In this document: positions 17,544-27,087 of the stretch, piece after piece
Layout: each line of letters opens with the position of its first letter
Numbering within the stretch: position 1 is the first letter of the stretch
Assembly (NCBI GenBank): GCA_009917695.1
Contig: JAACJG010000006.1
Location: 1 to 64,000 of the forward strand
Direction: 5' to 3'
Length of the DNA stretch: 64,000 nucleotides
Source of the DNA: Candidatus Rifleibacterium amylolyticum
Lineage (GTDB): Bacteria > Muiribacteriota > Ozemobacteria > Ozemobacterales > Ozemobacteraceae
Position numbers and translations under genes: made by a program
The notes under the pieces: generated by a model
What the model was told of the DNA's origin: nothing
The model's input: the letters and a program-made list of their open reading frames with translations, nothing else
Database searches by the model: none

Positions 17544-17807
17544 ATGAAAAAGCTGCTGTTGTTGTTTCTGGTGGCATCCATTATGATCGGCGGATGTTTT
17601 GGCAAACCCAGCGAAGATAAATACGCGCAGGAGCTGAAATCTCCCGACCCCGACGTGCGCATAAATGCTGCGAACAAATTGGCTGAGGTAGCTACTTCCG
17701 AAGCGGTCAGACTTCTGTTGATACATAAAGACGACCCGGACTTCAGAGTCAAAGAAGCTATCAAAAAGGCTCTCGCTAAAATCGATAAGAGAACCTTTCT
17801 CAACTGA
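17544..17807 (+). CDS. Small HEAT-repeat lipoprotein
   Basis: The 87-residue protein starts at ATG 17544, with GGAGG 6 nt upstream. A signal sequence ends at 'IMIGGC', a usable lipobox. The mature part holds two HEAT/PBS-lyase-like helical hairpins ('SPDPDVRINAANKLAEVATS' and 'DPDFRVKEAIKKALAKID'), typical of protein-interaction scaffolds. It probably sits in the envelope. Its partner is unknown. It is convergent with acyP. Confidence 0.8.
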   Translation: MKKLLLLFLVASIMIGGCFGKPSEDKYAQELKSPDPDVRINAANKLAEVATSEAVRLLLIHKDDPDFRVKEAIKKALAKIDKRTFLN

Positions 17808-17848
17808 CAATCCTTACAACTTCAGTCCAAGTCGCCCTTTAAAAAAAA

Positions 17849-18139
17849 TCACCTGATGTCAAAAATGGCTTCAGGTGGTGAATTCAGCCTTTCGCGCTGC
17901 AATTCTTCTATTTCATCTACTCGCGACAGAAAAGATCCTTCTCTGACATCTGAAATAAAGTGCCCTATATGACCCATTGAGCCACGGGCCTCTATTTCGA
18001 CACTACCGTCAGGGTTGTTTTTAACCCAACCGCCAATGGGCAGTGCCCGGGCAACGCGCCAGACAAAACGCCTGAAGCCGACGCCCTGAACCCGTCCCCG
18101 CACCAGCAGACGAATTCTGATCAGCTCGTTCTCTGCCAT
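17849..18139 (-). CDS. acyP: Acylphosphatase
   Basis: The 96-residue enzyme hydrolyses acyl phosphates. The catalytic Arg lies in 'GRVQGVGFRRFV' and the catalytic Asn in 'GWVKNNPDGSVEIEARG', the two signature blocks of the family at normal spacing. AGGAG precedes the ATG by 6 nt. It lies 2 nt downstream of the primase-helicase-like gene and is the last gene of a three-gene minus-strand operon. Why acylphosphatase travels with two degenerate enzymes is unclear. Confidence 0.95.
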   Translation of the reverse strand: MAENELIRIRLLVRGRVQGVGFRRFVWRVARALPIGGWVKNNPDGSVEIEARGSMGHIGHFISDVREGSFLSRVDEIEELQRERLNSPPEAIFDIR

Positions 18140-18141
18140 AT

Positions 18142-20025
18142 TTAACTCCTGCTCATAACAGTAGATGCCAGTTCAAAAAACCTGACAAAATCAGGCTGAT
18201 AAAGATACAGCAGCAGGTCACGGCGGCCATTGCGACTATGCAATAGCCGCAACAAAGAATAAGTATCGGTCTTCAGTCTCTTACCGCCAGCCAGCTGCAG
18301 GGCACGTTGTTCGAGACTGCCTACCAGCTGTGCATCGATCTGCCCCTTGAGCAGTCCGACGAACCGGCGCAGATTGACCTTTTCCGAGAGCATTACCAGC
18401 AGTGAATCGCAGAAGCGCTGATAACGCGCCAACAGACTCAGATCTTCTTCTTCAATGAAATGCGGTCTTTTGCCGCACCTGATATCTGAGTGAACTGACA
18501 CTATCACAGTTGTACGGCCATTACCGGCAAGATCGCGCAAAGCCCGCATATTTCCGGCAAAATCTTCATTCAACGAGCTTTCGCTTACCGACTCGACAAC
18601 GATCAGACGATCTCCGTCACCAGGCAGCATATCTGCCAGCTGCTGCAGATCAGCAACTGCAAACTCGCCACGGTTAGCATCGATGCCAGAAAAGACCAGA
18701 TTTTCACTGAGACCGTCTGCGAACTTTTCGATGGCGGCACCATATACTTTTCGTGCCTGTTCGACACTGGCGCTCGACTGCAATTGCGTCAGCATGTCAG
18801 ATAGATTCACAACCCCTGTCAAGGCTGCAGCCCTTGCCGCAAATTCACGCAGACCATGCTCATACGAAACATAGAGAACCGACACACTATTCTGAGCATG
18901 CAGTGCCTGCTGCATCAGCAGACTGCCCTTACCGCTTTCACGCGGCCCGGTTATAACATGCAACCCACCCGCGGTCCAGCCGCCACCCAGCGATTTGTTG
19001 AGACCGGCTGAAATCGATGGCAAAACCTTTGGCTGCTCTTTTAACCAGACGAGACTCTCAGCAATCTCTGATTTAAGCGGCTGAAATCGACCACTTGCAG
19101 CCTTTACTCCAACTGCTTTCATTTGACTGCCAGATGGCTTTGCCCCTTTTCTGGCAACTCCGGGCCAAGACGGCAATGGCATCTGCCTGATCTTGTCGGC
19201 AAGTCCCGGCACTGGCGGCAATGGCGTCTGTACGAATTTAACCCAGTTGAGTGTCTCCTGAATGCTTTCCTGGGGCGTGCGCTTCTTGCTGCAAAAATCA
19301 GAAAAGGCAGCTATACCGTAAGCAAAATGTGAGGCTCCGACACCAACCCTTGGCCGGTGCAACGCCGGATGATTGCTGCCCGGCAACAGCACCCGGTAAT
19401 CTTTACTGCATGACTGGGCAACAACAGTTCTCAGAGAAGTTTTAGTAGCACGGCCGTCGGTATTTCTGATATCACCAACGGCTCCGAGCAGGCGATAATA
19501 GTTCTGGTCGAGATCGTCGCCGCCCTCAAGACCAAGAACTCCAGCATGTATTTCCAGACTGATTTCTTCGGGAGTTGCATAAATAGCCATGGTCTCCTGA
19601 GGAATTCCAAGACGCTTCAAAGCTTCGATGCATTTGACCGTGTCATCATAAACCTGCTGAAAGCCGAGAACTTCGGTTGCCGGCTTATACTGATTACCGT
19701 TGATCAATATCAGGCAGTCTTCAGCAGCGATCAAGCGCTGGAGTTCACTGGCGGCAGGAAGCTGCGGCAGGCGGCGACCACCAATTTCGAGCTGAATTTC
19801 TACGCCGGCATAGTCGCAGCCTTCGAACAACAGATCGCGGGCTTTGCGCACAGCAAAGACAATAACCATCGGACCATACAGAGCGTTGCCCTGTTCGGCA
19901 CTGAAATAAAGACTGCGAAAAGCGCCATCCGGGCATGATTTTACGAACTCAGGCACCCGAACCAGATCACTGCGGGTTTCGCCGCCTTCCATATCGGCCT
20001 GATATAGAGAAACGAACTGCTGCAT
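18142..20025 (-). CDS. Degenerate primase/RecA-like fusion protein
   Basis: This 627-residue protein has the layout of an archaeo-eukaryotic primase (AEP) domain fused to a DnaB/KaiC-like ATPase, but with altered active sites. Residues 36-60 ('FRSLYFSAEQ', 'YGPMVIVFAVR') align with the AEP strand that normally reads hhDhD, here V-x-A. Residues 147-180 resemble the 'FSG-x-KGFH' block but lack it. 'LLPGSNHPALHRPRVGV' (213-229) resembles the 'RxPNSxHxxTGxYK' block. A ~110-residue linker leads to a P-loop 'GPRESGKGS' (360-368), where Gly replaces the Thr/Ser after GK. The Walker B-like strand 'RLIVVESVSE' has Glu, not Asp. Start: ATG with AGGAGG 10 nt upstream. The comparison is from remembered motifs, so this is a proposal. 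Confidence 0.6.
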   Translation of the reverse strand: MQQFVSLYQADMEGGETRSDLVRVPEFVKSCPDGAFRSLYFSAEQGNALYGPMVIVFAVRKARDLLFEGCDYAGVEIQLEIGGRRLPQLPAASELQRLIAAEDCLILINGNQYKPATEVLGFQQVYDDTVKCIEALKRLGIPQETMAIYATPEEISLEIHAGVLGLEGGDDLDQNYYRLLGAVGDIRNTDGRATKTSLRTVVAQSCSKDYRVLLPGSNHPALHRPRVGVGASHFAYGIAAFSDFCSKKRTPQESIQETLNWVKFVQTPLPPVPGLADKIRQMPLPSWPGVARKGAKPSGSQMKAVGVKAASGRFQPLKSEIAESLVWLKEQPKVLPSISAGLNKSLGGGWTAGGLHVITGPRESGKGSLLMQQALHAQNSVSVLYVSYEHGLREFAARAAALTGVVNLSDMLTQLQSSASVEQARKVYGAAIEKFADGLSENLVFSGIDANRGEFAVADLQQLADMLPGDGDRLIVVESVSESSLNEDFAGNMRALRDLAGNGRTTVIVSVHSDIRCGKRPHFIEEEDLSLLARYQRFCDSLLVMLSEKVNLRRFVGLLKGQIDAQLVGSLEQRALQLAGGKRLKTDTYSLLRLLHSRNGRRDLLLYLYQPDFVRFFELASTVMSRS

Positions 20026-20056
20026 TCTGATTACGCCTCCTGTTCACATCTGTTAA

Positions 20057-21322
20057 TCATTCTCCCGGCATGCTCACACAGCTGAGCAGACGGCGATGAA
20101 AATCTTCGAATGAGCTCAGGCCAAAAAACATTTCAGCATTTCTGCCAAGAGAAAACACGGTCATGCCAGAGTTGGCAAGTTCGGTTACGTGACTGGCAAA
20201 GCTGACCTGATGGGCACGATTGAGACCATGCTCGATCAGACTCTCGGCCTTTTCAACATCTCCGGCGGCAAGAGCGCCAAGAATATCATCAACTGGAAAC
20301 GAAATACCATCGTAGTAACGACCCAAAACAGCTGCCGAATCCGCCGGTTTCTCGGCGATGGCCTGCATCACATCAGGGATCTTTTTGAGATCAGCAACGA
20401 ATGCGGCCGGGGCAAAGTCTGGCCCGATTGACCAGCTGCCTGATTCTGGTTCATCCACTACCAGCAGCAGAGTATCCTTGCGGCCGTGAACAAAAGTGAC
20501 CAGCTGCTGCAAAATGTTATCCTGAATCTTCTTGTGCTCGAGCATCTGCCAGAACAGGTTTTTGTTGCGGGCATCTGCTACTGAGCGATAATTAACGGTC
20601 AGAAAAAATCCCTCAGGCGCAACGGCAAGGCGGCTTACCGCTGATGATACGAGCTCGGCAAATCCCGGTTCGCGAGCAGCTGAGCTGGCTGAAGATTTTA
20701 CCGGGCCATAAAAGCAGCCGGCGATTCGCGCACTTTTACTGGTAAAAAGCCTTTCCAGCTCGGCAAAAGTAAGAGCTGAAGGCAAACCGCTGCCTGATGC
20801 CGAATTTATCAGAAAAGCGCGCTCTTCAGGTTCTTTTTGACTCGAAAAACTCAAGGCAAGATGATAATTGCTCAGATCGACAGTCTGCTGAGACGGTTCT
20901 GCCTGTATAAAGCCAGGCAGAATGAAGTTTTCGTCAGACACCATGCCAAGCCGTCGCCCCATGCGACTGAACAACTGAAGCAGGCTCACAGAAGAACCCT
21001 TCGCCGGGCGGGTCATCGAAGGATAGATTGTTTCGAGGCCCTGCCACTGGCTATGAATGCGGCGACGTGGAACCCAGGCTTCATACAGTGCGGCTGATGC
21101 TCCAGTTATACCCGTGCTGGCAAATATGATGAGATTACGCGAAGGTTCTCCGAGAAGAAGACCGCGGCGGCGGGCAACCGACTCTATTGGCAGTGGTTGA
21201 GCGTTGACCGGAGTGATCAGGTCTGTGCTGTCAACGGGCACCGGCAAAATCTGCTGAGCATCAGCACTGCCTCCAAAAAACACAACCGCAACCAGCAACA
21301 ATCCTAGCAGAATATGTCTCAT
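20057..21322 (-). CDS. Secreted alkaline-phosphatase-fold pseudoenzyme (proposed)
   Basis: ATG 21322 is supported by GGAGG 7 nt upstream and a signal peptide ending 'GGSADAQ'. Several segments line up with bacterial alkaline phosphatase. 'SRNLIIFASTGITGASA' (61-76) takes the place of the metal-binding 'N-x-I-x-hhGDGMG' strand. 'MGRRLGMVSDE' matches the 'akG-x-x-xG-h-V' block. 'PEGFFLTVNYRSVADARN' (236-253) takes the place of 'GFFLMVEGGxIDxAxH', and 'DTLLLVVDEPESGSW' (283-297) takes the place of 'DTLhhVTADHETGG'. Metal ligands and the catalytic-serine segment appear lost. It is likely a periplasmic or surface non-enzymatic protein. It heads the operon with the primase-like protein and acyP. 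Confidence 0.5.
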   Translation of the reverse strand: MRHILLGLLLVAVVFFGGSADAQQILPVPVDSTDLITPVNAQPLPIESVARRRGLLLGEPSRNLIIFASTGITGASAALYEAWVPRRRIHSQWQGLETIYPSMTRPAKGSSVSLLQLFSRMGRRLGMVSDENFILPGFIQAEPSQQTVDLSNYHLALSFSSQKEPEERAFLINSASGSGLPSALTFAELERLFTSKSARIAGCFYGPVKSSASSAAREPGFAELVSSAVSRLAVAPEGFFLTVNYRSVADARNKNLFWQMLEHKKIQDNILQQLVTFVHGRKDTLLLVVDEPESGSWSIGPDFAPAAFVADLKKIPDVMQAIAEKPADSAAVLGRYYDGISFPVDDILGALAAGDVEKAESLIEHGLNRAHQVSFASHVTELANSGMTVFSLGRNAEMFFGLSSFEDFHRRLLSCVSMPGE

Positions 21323-21350
21323 TTTGGTTCCTCCGGTTTTGTCTGTGTAT

Positions 21351-21379
21351 ATCTTAGCGGAAACAACCGGACACTGCAA
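21351..21379 (-). promoter_or_regulatory. Likely sigma70 promoter of the pseudoenzyme operon
   Basis: On the minus strand TTGCAG (21379-21374), a 17-nt spacer and TAAGAT (21356-21351), about 30 nt ahead of the ATG at 21322. It lies in the gap shared with the divergent alpha-2-macroglobulin gene. Confidence 0.5.
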
Positions 21380-21441
21380 GAAAGATGAAAAATCTCATTT
21401 TTTGCGCTAGAATGGTAACAAATTTATCGAGAGGTAAACAA

Positions 21442-24400
21442 ATGACCAGAAACGCCTTTTTCAGCTGTTTTTCGGTTCTATGCTGTCTTCTTCTGCTCTG
21501 CTCAACCGGCATGGCCGCAGAAGCATTCAGCTTCATCCACAGTTTTTCAACTTCCGGGACTGTACAGCCAGCAAACTGGCGCCTGAAGCTGGAATTCAAC
21601 CGTCCAGTATCTATTCTGGAAATCTCAAAACGAATATCCTGCCGACAGAATGGGAAGAACAGCAGAATCAAGGTAGTCAATGCCACCACTTTCGATGCCG
21701 AAGAGCAGAAAAAGTCGTTGCCGCCCGAGCGCAAAGTATTCATTATCGGGCCGGCCGAAAAGAATCCTGCCACCGGCACCTGGGAAATAACTGTCGCCAA
21801 AGGCATAATCGCGGCAGAAAGCAAAGAGGTCATAGGCAACAGCACAACAATCAATTTCTCAAGCACCGATGCTGTTACCATGTCTTTTCTTGAGCCCTTC
21901 TTCGACAGCTCTGACGACAAAGGCGTCTATTTCGATCTCGATGACAATGTTAAAGACTACAAACTGGCGCGACACGTAAAAATTACGCCGCCAATCGGAT
22001 ATTTCAAAGTCAGCCGGCGCTATCACAGCGACCGCAACCGCTATCGTGTTGTCGGCAAATTTGTTACCGGCAGAAAATATACTCTTCAGATCATTGGCGG
22101 CAGCGTCGAAGGCGAAAAGCAGGTCCTCGCCAACGCCTCACAGGAGTTCACTGCCGTCGGGCCACAGCCGCAGATATCATTTGCGGTCGATCGCTCGGTA
22201 ATCGAGCTGAAAAGTCGCCAGCTGGTTCCCCTCAGCTTTACCAGAGTCGGCAACTTCAAGTGCCAGCTCACCAAAGTGCCAGCTTTCTTCGGCCCGGCCC
22301 TGGATTCAATCACCGCTTTTGCCGAAGCCGAAGAAAAAAGGCCACAGGATTCAGATGCAATGCGCCTTGCCTGGAGCGAAAGCATAAAGATCGGCAGTGC
22401 CGCAGCCGAGCTTGACAGTCTGATGGTCAGCTTTGTCAAACAGCACGAAGCACTCAAGCAGATCGCGGACCCACAAGTTGCCGACACTCTCAAGAACTTT
22501 CTGACACCTGATTTTTCGTCTGAGGGCAAAGCCTTTCTCGGAACTGAAAACCCCGACCGCGAGCACTTCTTTTCGCTGCCGCTCGACTACCGCTCAGAGC
22601 CAGAAAAAGGTGGTTCGGTTATCGTCAGAGCCGGCGAAATAGATGTTGAAGACGGCCAGCGGGTAACCAGACTGTTTCAGGTTACCGACCTGGCAATTAC
22701 CTATAAATTCGGACGCAATGATCTGCTTCTCTGGGTAACTTCGGTCGAAACCGGTCGGCCGGTTGCCGAAGCCTCGATCATGCTGCTCGATCGCAACGGC
22801 CTCTCGATCATGGCAGGCAAAACCGATCGCGACGGCATTATCAGAATTGATCAAAACACCGAATATCCGAACATATCGCTTGATAACGACAATCCTAAGG
22901 TAAGCCGGGCAAAGCTGCAAATCTGCGACCAGATTATCGCAGCAGCAGCAACCCCTTCCGACAGCTGCTTTATCAAGTTGACAACAAACCGCATCTATCC
23001 TTCGGCAATTGGTCAGGCCAGCCCCGATATGCGCGGGCAGCTCTCTGCCAACGGCAACATATTTACTGAACGCGGCGTCTATCGGCCAGGTGAAACCGTA
23101 TTCTGGAAAACCACTGTCCGCGAATACAGTGACAACAACATTATCGCTCCGGCCGGCATGAAAGTGACCGTGAGCATTAAAACTTCTCGTTCAGAAACGA
23201 TTTACGAAGAAGAGCACGAACTCAACGAATTCGGCACCTGCTCAGGTTCGGTTGTAATAAAATCCTATCAGCCGCTTGGCCAGTACAACATCAAAGTCAC
23301 CAGAGATTCCGACAAGTCTGAAGTTAAAGACGACAAGCGCGATCCTGCCTGGGACAACCTCATGGGCCGCGCACCGCAGACTGCTGCAAAATCTGGCAGC
23401 AATGATGACAGCACTGTAATGGTATGCCAGACCAGCTTTCAGGTGCAGGAATTTGAACCGCCGCGCCACTTTGTGACTCTCGAAATGAATCGCGAAAAAC
23501 GCACTGTGCGCCACATAGTTGGTAAAGACAGCGAGCAGGAATATCTTGTCTGCAAAATCAAGGGAAACTACTACAGCGGTGGACCCGTTCGCCATGCAAA
23601 AGTGCAATGGACAGCACACCTGACCGAGCGCACCTCTTCTCCGGCCGGATTCAACCTTTACCACTTCGGAAACAATGACACACAGAAAGAGCTGATCGAA
23701 TCTGGCAACTCAGTTCTCAGCAAAGATGGCGAACTGGCAATAGCCCTGCCCATTTCAAATTCTGTGCTGAACGGCCTCAACAGCATCGAAATCTCTGCCA
23801 CTGTTCTCGATGTCGATGCCCGGCCCTCAACTGCTGTAAGCCGTTTTTCTCCAGATCCGGTATATCGCGTAGGTATCGCCAGACTGCCTTCAACTCTTGC
23901 CCAGGGCGAAGAGTTCCCGGTGCAGATCATCGCTATTGACAAAAACGGGCAAAAACTCGAACGCGGTGAGATTCAGCTCGAAATCATGCGCAAACGCTAT
24001 TTTTACATTCAGAAGCGCAATAGCGACGGTGGCATCTATTACAGCTGGACCAGCGGCTGGACGCGCAGTCACAACGCGAAACAGAGCATAAAAGATGGTA
24101 TGGCGACCTTCGACCTGATACTTGCCGAAGGCGGCGATTACATGCTGCTCGCCACTTACGGCACCGGCAATGAAGAAGCAAAGGCCGCCATGAGCTTCTA
24201 TGTCGATTATTCCTATTCAAGCTTCGAAGATTATGCTGGACGCGACCGTATGCGCAGCGAAAACGAGATTTTCCTGATGCCTGACCGTGATGTGGCAGCA
24301 GTTAATGACAAGATCAAAATCCGCTATTCGCTGCCGAGAATATGCGAATATGCCCTTCTCACCAAAGAATCAGACGGCATCATCAATGCCAGAGTCGTTA

Positions 24401-27021
24401 AACTCGACAAGGCGCAGGGTGAATTCATCGAAACGCTTACCGAAGCAGCCAGACCCAACGTCTACATTGGGCTTATCGCACCGGCAACACGAGGTGAATT
24501 CCCGCTGTATGTCAGTGACGTCGACAGCAATTTTCCGCGCGCCTATTATGGTTACACCAATATCAAGGTCCAGAACAGCGTCGACAATATATCTGTAGCC
24601 ATAGCTCCAGAGCAGACCGGCGAACTCAAAGCAGGACCCGGCGACCAGCAGAAGATAAGCTTTGTCGTGACTGATCGCAATGGCAAACCGGCCGATGTTG
24701 AAATGGCAGTCTGCGTTGTTGACGAAGCCATACTTTCGCTGACCGGTTATGTGACACCCAGTCTGAACTCACTCAATGACTTTCTGCTGCCACTCAGCGT
24801 TTTTACCGGCGATCTGCGCACTTCACTGATCAGTCAGGATCTCTTCCGGCTGATTTCTACCCGGGCACTCACCGGCGGCGACGGCGGCGCCGGAGCCATA
24901 GCTTCTGATCTTGATTCGCGCAAGGATTTCAGACCGGTTGCCTACTGGAACGCCGGCCTGCGCACCGATGCAAATGGCCGCTGTGAAATAGAATTCAAGC
25001 TGCCCGACAGCATGACATCTTATCGCATCTATGCCGTTGCCCTCGATCGCGGCACTGCCTTCAATTCGAAAGATCGGCAACTCAAAGTCAGCCGCGAGTT
25101 CTATCTTGAACCTGCTCTGCCAAGATTTATGACTGCCGGCGACAAAGCTACTCTACCCGTATCAGTCAGCAACAAAGGTAATCAGAGTGGCCAGGCAGAA
25201 GTCTCTGTGATCGAAGCCGCCAATCTGGCCGCAAGTCCGGGCAAAAACAGTGTCAACCTCGAACCTTTTACCAATTCTGTCAGCAAACTCACTCTCGAAG
25301 CCGACAACGGTGCCGGTGAAGCCAAACTGGTGCTGTCCGGTTCATTCAATGGCCTGTCTGATTCGATCAGCCGCACTCTGCCAGTAAACCCGGCAGCCAC
25401 TATCATCAACCGCAATCTCTCTGGTCACTTTACCGGCACACAGCAGATCAAACCTGATATGCCAAAATATCTTGCCAGCATGAGTCAGGCTGACATCAAA
25501 GGCACCGTTAATGGGCGACTGAACATATCAACCACGCCATGGCCAAGGCTGGCACCAGCTCTACGCTATCTGATGCGCTATCCATACGGCTGTCTCGAAC
25601 AGGTGAGCTCGGGCATCATTCCGCTGGCCGGCATGCGCAATCTCGTCATGGAAGGCCGCCTGCCCGGCTACAGTCTGGTCGATATAGACAAATTCCTGGA
25701 AGGCGGCTTCAACAAACTGATGAAGATGCAGAGAGCTTCTGGCGGCTTCTCTTACTGGACATCACAGTATTCTGAATCCTGGTGGGGAACTCAGTATGCC
25801 GTGTTTGCCATGACCATCGCCAAAAAGTCAGGTTATGCCGTCGATGAAGACAGGTTGCAGGCAGGAGTCGATTTTATTCGCCAGTGCCTGTTCAAGAACA
25901 ACAACGATGACCGTTTCTCTGACGGCATTCTGGCTATGGCTGTGGTCAACCTCGCCATGAACAGCAAGATATCAGCTGCCGATATGGATACTCTCAAAAA
26001 ACGCTTTGAAAAAGCAGGTAAAGAGGCGGCACCGCTGATGCTCTGGGCAGAAGCGCTCAACGGACAGACTCCGATCGCAGAGCTTCAGGCAAGGCTGAAT
26101 AAACTCGAACCGGCCGAAAGAGACATTTCCTATGGCTGGCAATATACGCCAACCAGACACAACGCCCTGCTGCTGTTGACCTGCCTGACTCTCAAAGGCA
26201 ACGACAAAATGGCTGACGATCTTTCAGGCAGACTGCTCAACAGTCTGGGAAATAACGGATACTGGAATTCGACTGCCGATACCGGTCTGGCTCTGTTCGC
26301 GCTGGCGGAGTATTTCAAGTCGCGTAACACAGAGTTTGCCAATAATGTCGATTTCGTTCTGATTACTGCCGATGGTAAGGAAACACTAAACAGCGGCCAG
26401 TTTGGGATCACCCGCGAGATCAGCAAAGAAGTGCTGCTCAGTCCCGAAGGAATAACCATCGAGGGGCCGGGCAAAATCCTGCTGAGCTACAGCCTTGAAT
26501 ACAGCTATCCTGACGAAACCGAGCGTACTGAAGCTGTAAATAAGGGTTTCTCAATCGAGAAGAAATTCGAAAACCTCAGCGGCAGCAAAGATATTCGCGT
26601 AGGCGATATAATCAAAGCCACAGTAGAATTCGAAGATGACTTCGGCAAAGAAACCTGGTATGGTGCCAGACTCAACCATCTTGCCGTCGAAGACCCGATT
26701 CCGGCAGGGTTTATCGCCATCAATCCAGATCTCAAGAACGACAATATACCTTCTGATGCCGATATGGCAAACGAAGAGTATTACTGTGACTGGGAATTCG
26801 GGGCCTATACCTTCTATGCCGATCATCGTGAGCTGCGCAATGATCGCCTGCTGGCCTTCAAAGATCGTGCATGGTCAGGACGTTTCCGACTGGTTTATTA
26901 TCTGCGGGCAGTCTGCGAAGGAACCTTCAAGATGAAACCGAGTCAGATCGGCCTGATGTATAACCCTGAGTATTACGGCATGTCGGTGCCCCAAACCATC
27001 ACCGTGCTGCCGGCTCAGTAA
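21442..27021 (+). CDS. Bacterial alpha-2-macroglobulin, thioester-containing
   Basis: The 1,859-residue exported protein starts at ATG 21442 (GAGG 7 nt upstream) with a signal peptide ending 'GMAAEA' and no lipobox. It consists of successive macroglobulin beta-sandwiches. The MG2-like domain contains 'GVYRPGETVFWKTTVRE'. The A2M core contains 'WNAGLRTDANGRCEIEFKLP' and 'DSMTSYRIYAVALDRG'. The thioester helical domain has 'YPYGCLEQVSSG' (Cys1384, Gln1387). The intact CxEQ implies covalent trapping of attacking proteases. pbpC lies immediately downstream, as in the enterobacterial yfhM-pbpC pair, where A2M is thought to shield the periplasm when PBP1C repairs breached walls. It is longer than E. 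coli YfhM (about 1,650). Confidence 0.95.
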   Translation: MTRNAFFSCFSVLCCLLLLCSTGMAAEAFSFIHSFSTSGTVQPANWRLKLEFNRPVSILEISKRISCRQNGKNSRIKVVNATTFDAEEQKKSLPPERKVFIIGPAEKNPATGTWEITVAKGIIAAESKEVIGNSTTINFSSTDAVTMSFLEPFFDSSDDKGVYFDLDDNVKDYKLARHVKITPPIGYFKVSRRYHSDRNRYRVVGKFVTGRKYTLQIIGGSVEGEKQVLANASQEFTAVGPQPQISFAVDRSVIELKSRQLVPLSFTRVGNFKCQLTKVPAFFGPALDSITAFAEAEEKRPQDSDAMRLAWSESIKIGSAAAELDSLMVSFVKQHEALKQIADPQVADTLKNFLTPDFSSEGKAFLGTENPDREHFFSLPLDYRSEPEKGGSVIVRAGEIDVEDGQRVTRLFQVTDLAITYKFGRNDLLLWVTSVETGRPVAEASIMLLDRNGLSIMAGKTDRDGIIRIDQNTEYPNISLDNDNPKVSRAKLQICDQIIAAAATPSDSCFIKLTTNRIYPSAIGQASPDMRGQLSANGNIFTERGVYRPGETVFWKTTVREYSDNNIIAPAGMKVTVSIKTSRSETIYEEEHELNEFGTCSGSVVIKSYQPLGQYNIKVTRDSDKSEVKDDKRDPAWDNLMGRAPQTAAKSGSNDDSTVMVCQTSFQVQEFEPPRHFVTLEMNREKRTVRHIVGKDSEQEYLVCKIKGNYYSGGPVRHAKVQWTAHLTERTSSPAGFNLYHFGNNDTQKELIESGNSVLSKDGELAIALPISNSVLNGLNSIEISATVLDVDARPSTAVSRFSPDPVYRVGIARLPSTLAQGEEFPVQIIAIDKNGQKLERGEIQLEIMRKRYFYIQKRNSDGGIYYSWTSGWTRSHNAKQSIKDGMATFDLILAEGGDYMLLATYGTGNEEAKAAMSFYVDYSYSSFEDYAGRDRMRSENEIFLMPDRDVAAVNDKIKIRYSLPRICEYALLTKESDGIINARVVKLDKAQGEFIETLTEAARPNVYIGLIAPATRGEFPLYVSDVDSNFPRAYYGYTNIKVQNSVDNISVAIAPEQTGELKAGPGDQQKISFVVTDRNGKPADVEMAVCVVDEAILSLTGYVTPSLNSLNDFLLPLSVFTGDLRTSLISQDLFRLISTRALTGGDGGAGAIASDLDSRKDFRPVAYWNAGLRTDANGRCEIEFKLPDSMTSYRIYAVALDRGTAFNSKDRQLKVSREFYLEPALPRFMTAGDKATLPVSVSNKGNQSGQAEVSVIEAANLAASPGKNSVNLEPFTNSVSKLTLEADNGAGEAKLVLSGSFNGLSDSISRTLPVNPAATIINRNLSGHFTGTQQIKPDMPKYLASMSQADIKGTVNGRLNISTTPWPRLAPALRYLMRYPYGCLEQVSSGIIPLAGMRNLVMEGRLPGYSLVDIDKFLEGGFNKLMKMQRASGGFSYWTSQYSESWWGTQYAVFAMTIAKKSGYAVDEDRLQAGVDFIRQCLFKNNNDDRFSDGILAMAVVNLAMNSKISAADMDTLKKRFEKAGKEAAPLMLWAEALNGQTPIAELQARLNKLEPAERDISYGWQYTPTRHNALLLLTCLTLKGNDKMADDLSGRLLNSLGNNGYWNSTADTGLALFALAEYFKSRNTEFANNVDFVLITADGKETLNSGQFGITREISKEVLLSPEGITIEGPGKILLSYSLEYSYPDETERTEAVNKGFSIEKKFENLSGSKDIRVGDIIKATVEFEDDFGKETWYGARLNHLAVEDPIPAGFIAINPDLKNDNIPSDADMANEEYYCDWEFGAYTFYADHRELRNDRLLAFKDRAWSGRFRLVYYLRAVCEGTFKMKPSQIGLMYNPEYYGMSVPQTITVLPAQ

Positions 27022-27040
27022 ATCGACGCAAGCATCTGTC

Positions 27041-27075
27041 GGCCGGCAGCCCGCAACGGCTGTCGGCCTTCTTTA
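27041..27075 (+). terminator. Terminator after the alpha-2-macroglobulin gene
   Basis: An 11-bp stem (GGCCGGCAGCC 27041-27051 with GGCTGTCGGCC 27058-27068, one G-U pair) and a 6-nt loop are followed by TTCTTT. Confidence 0.75.
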
Positions 27076-27087
27076 TTGCTGCCATCA

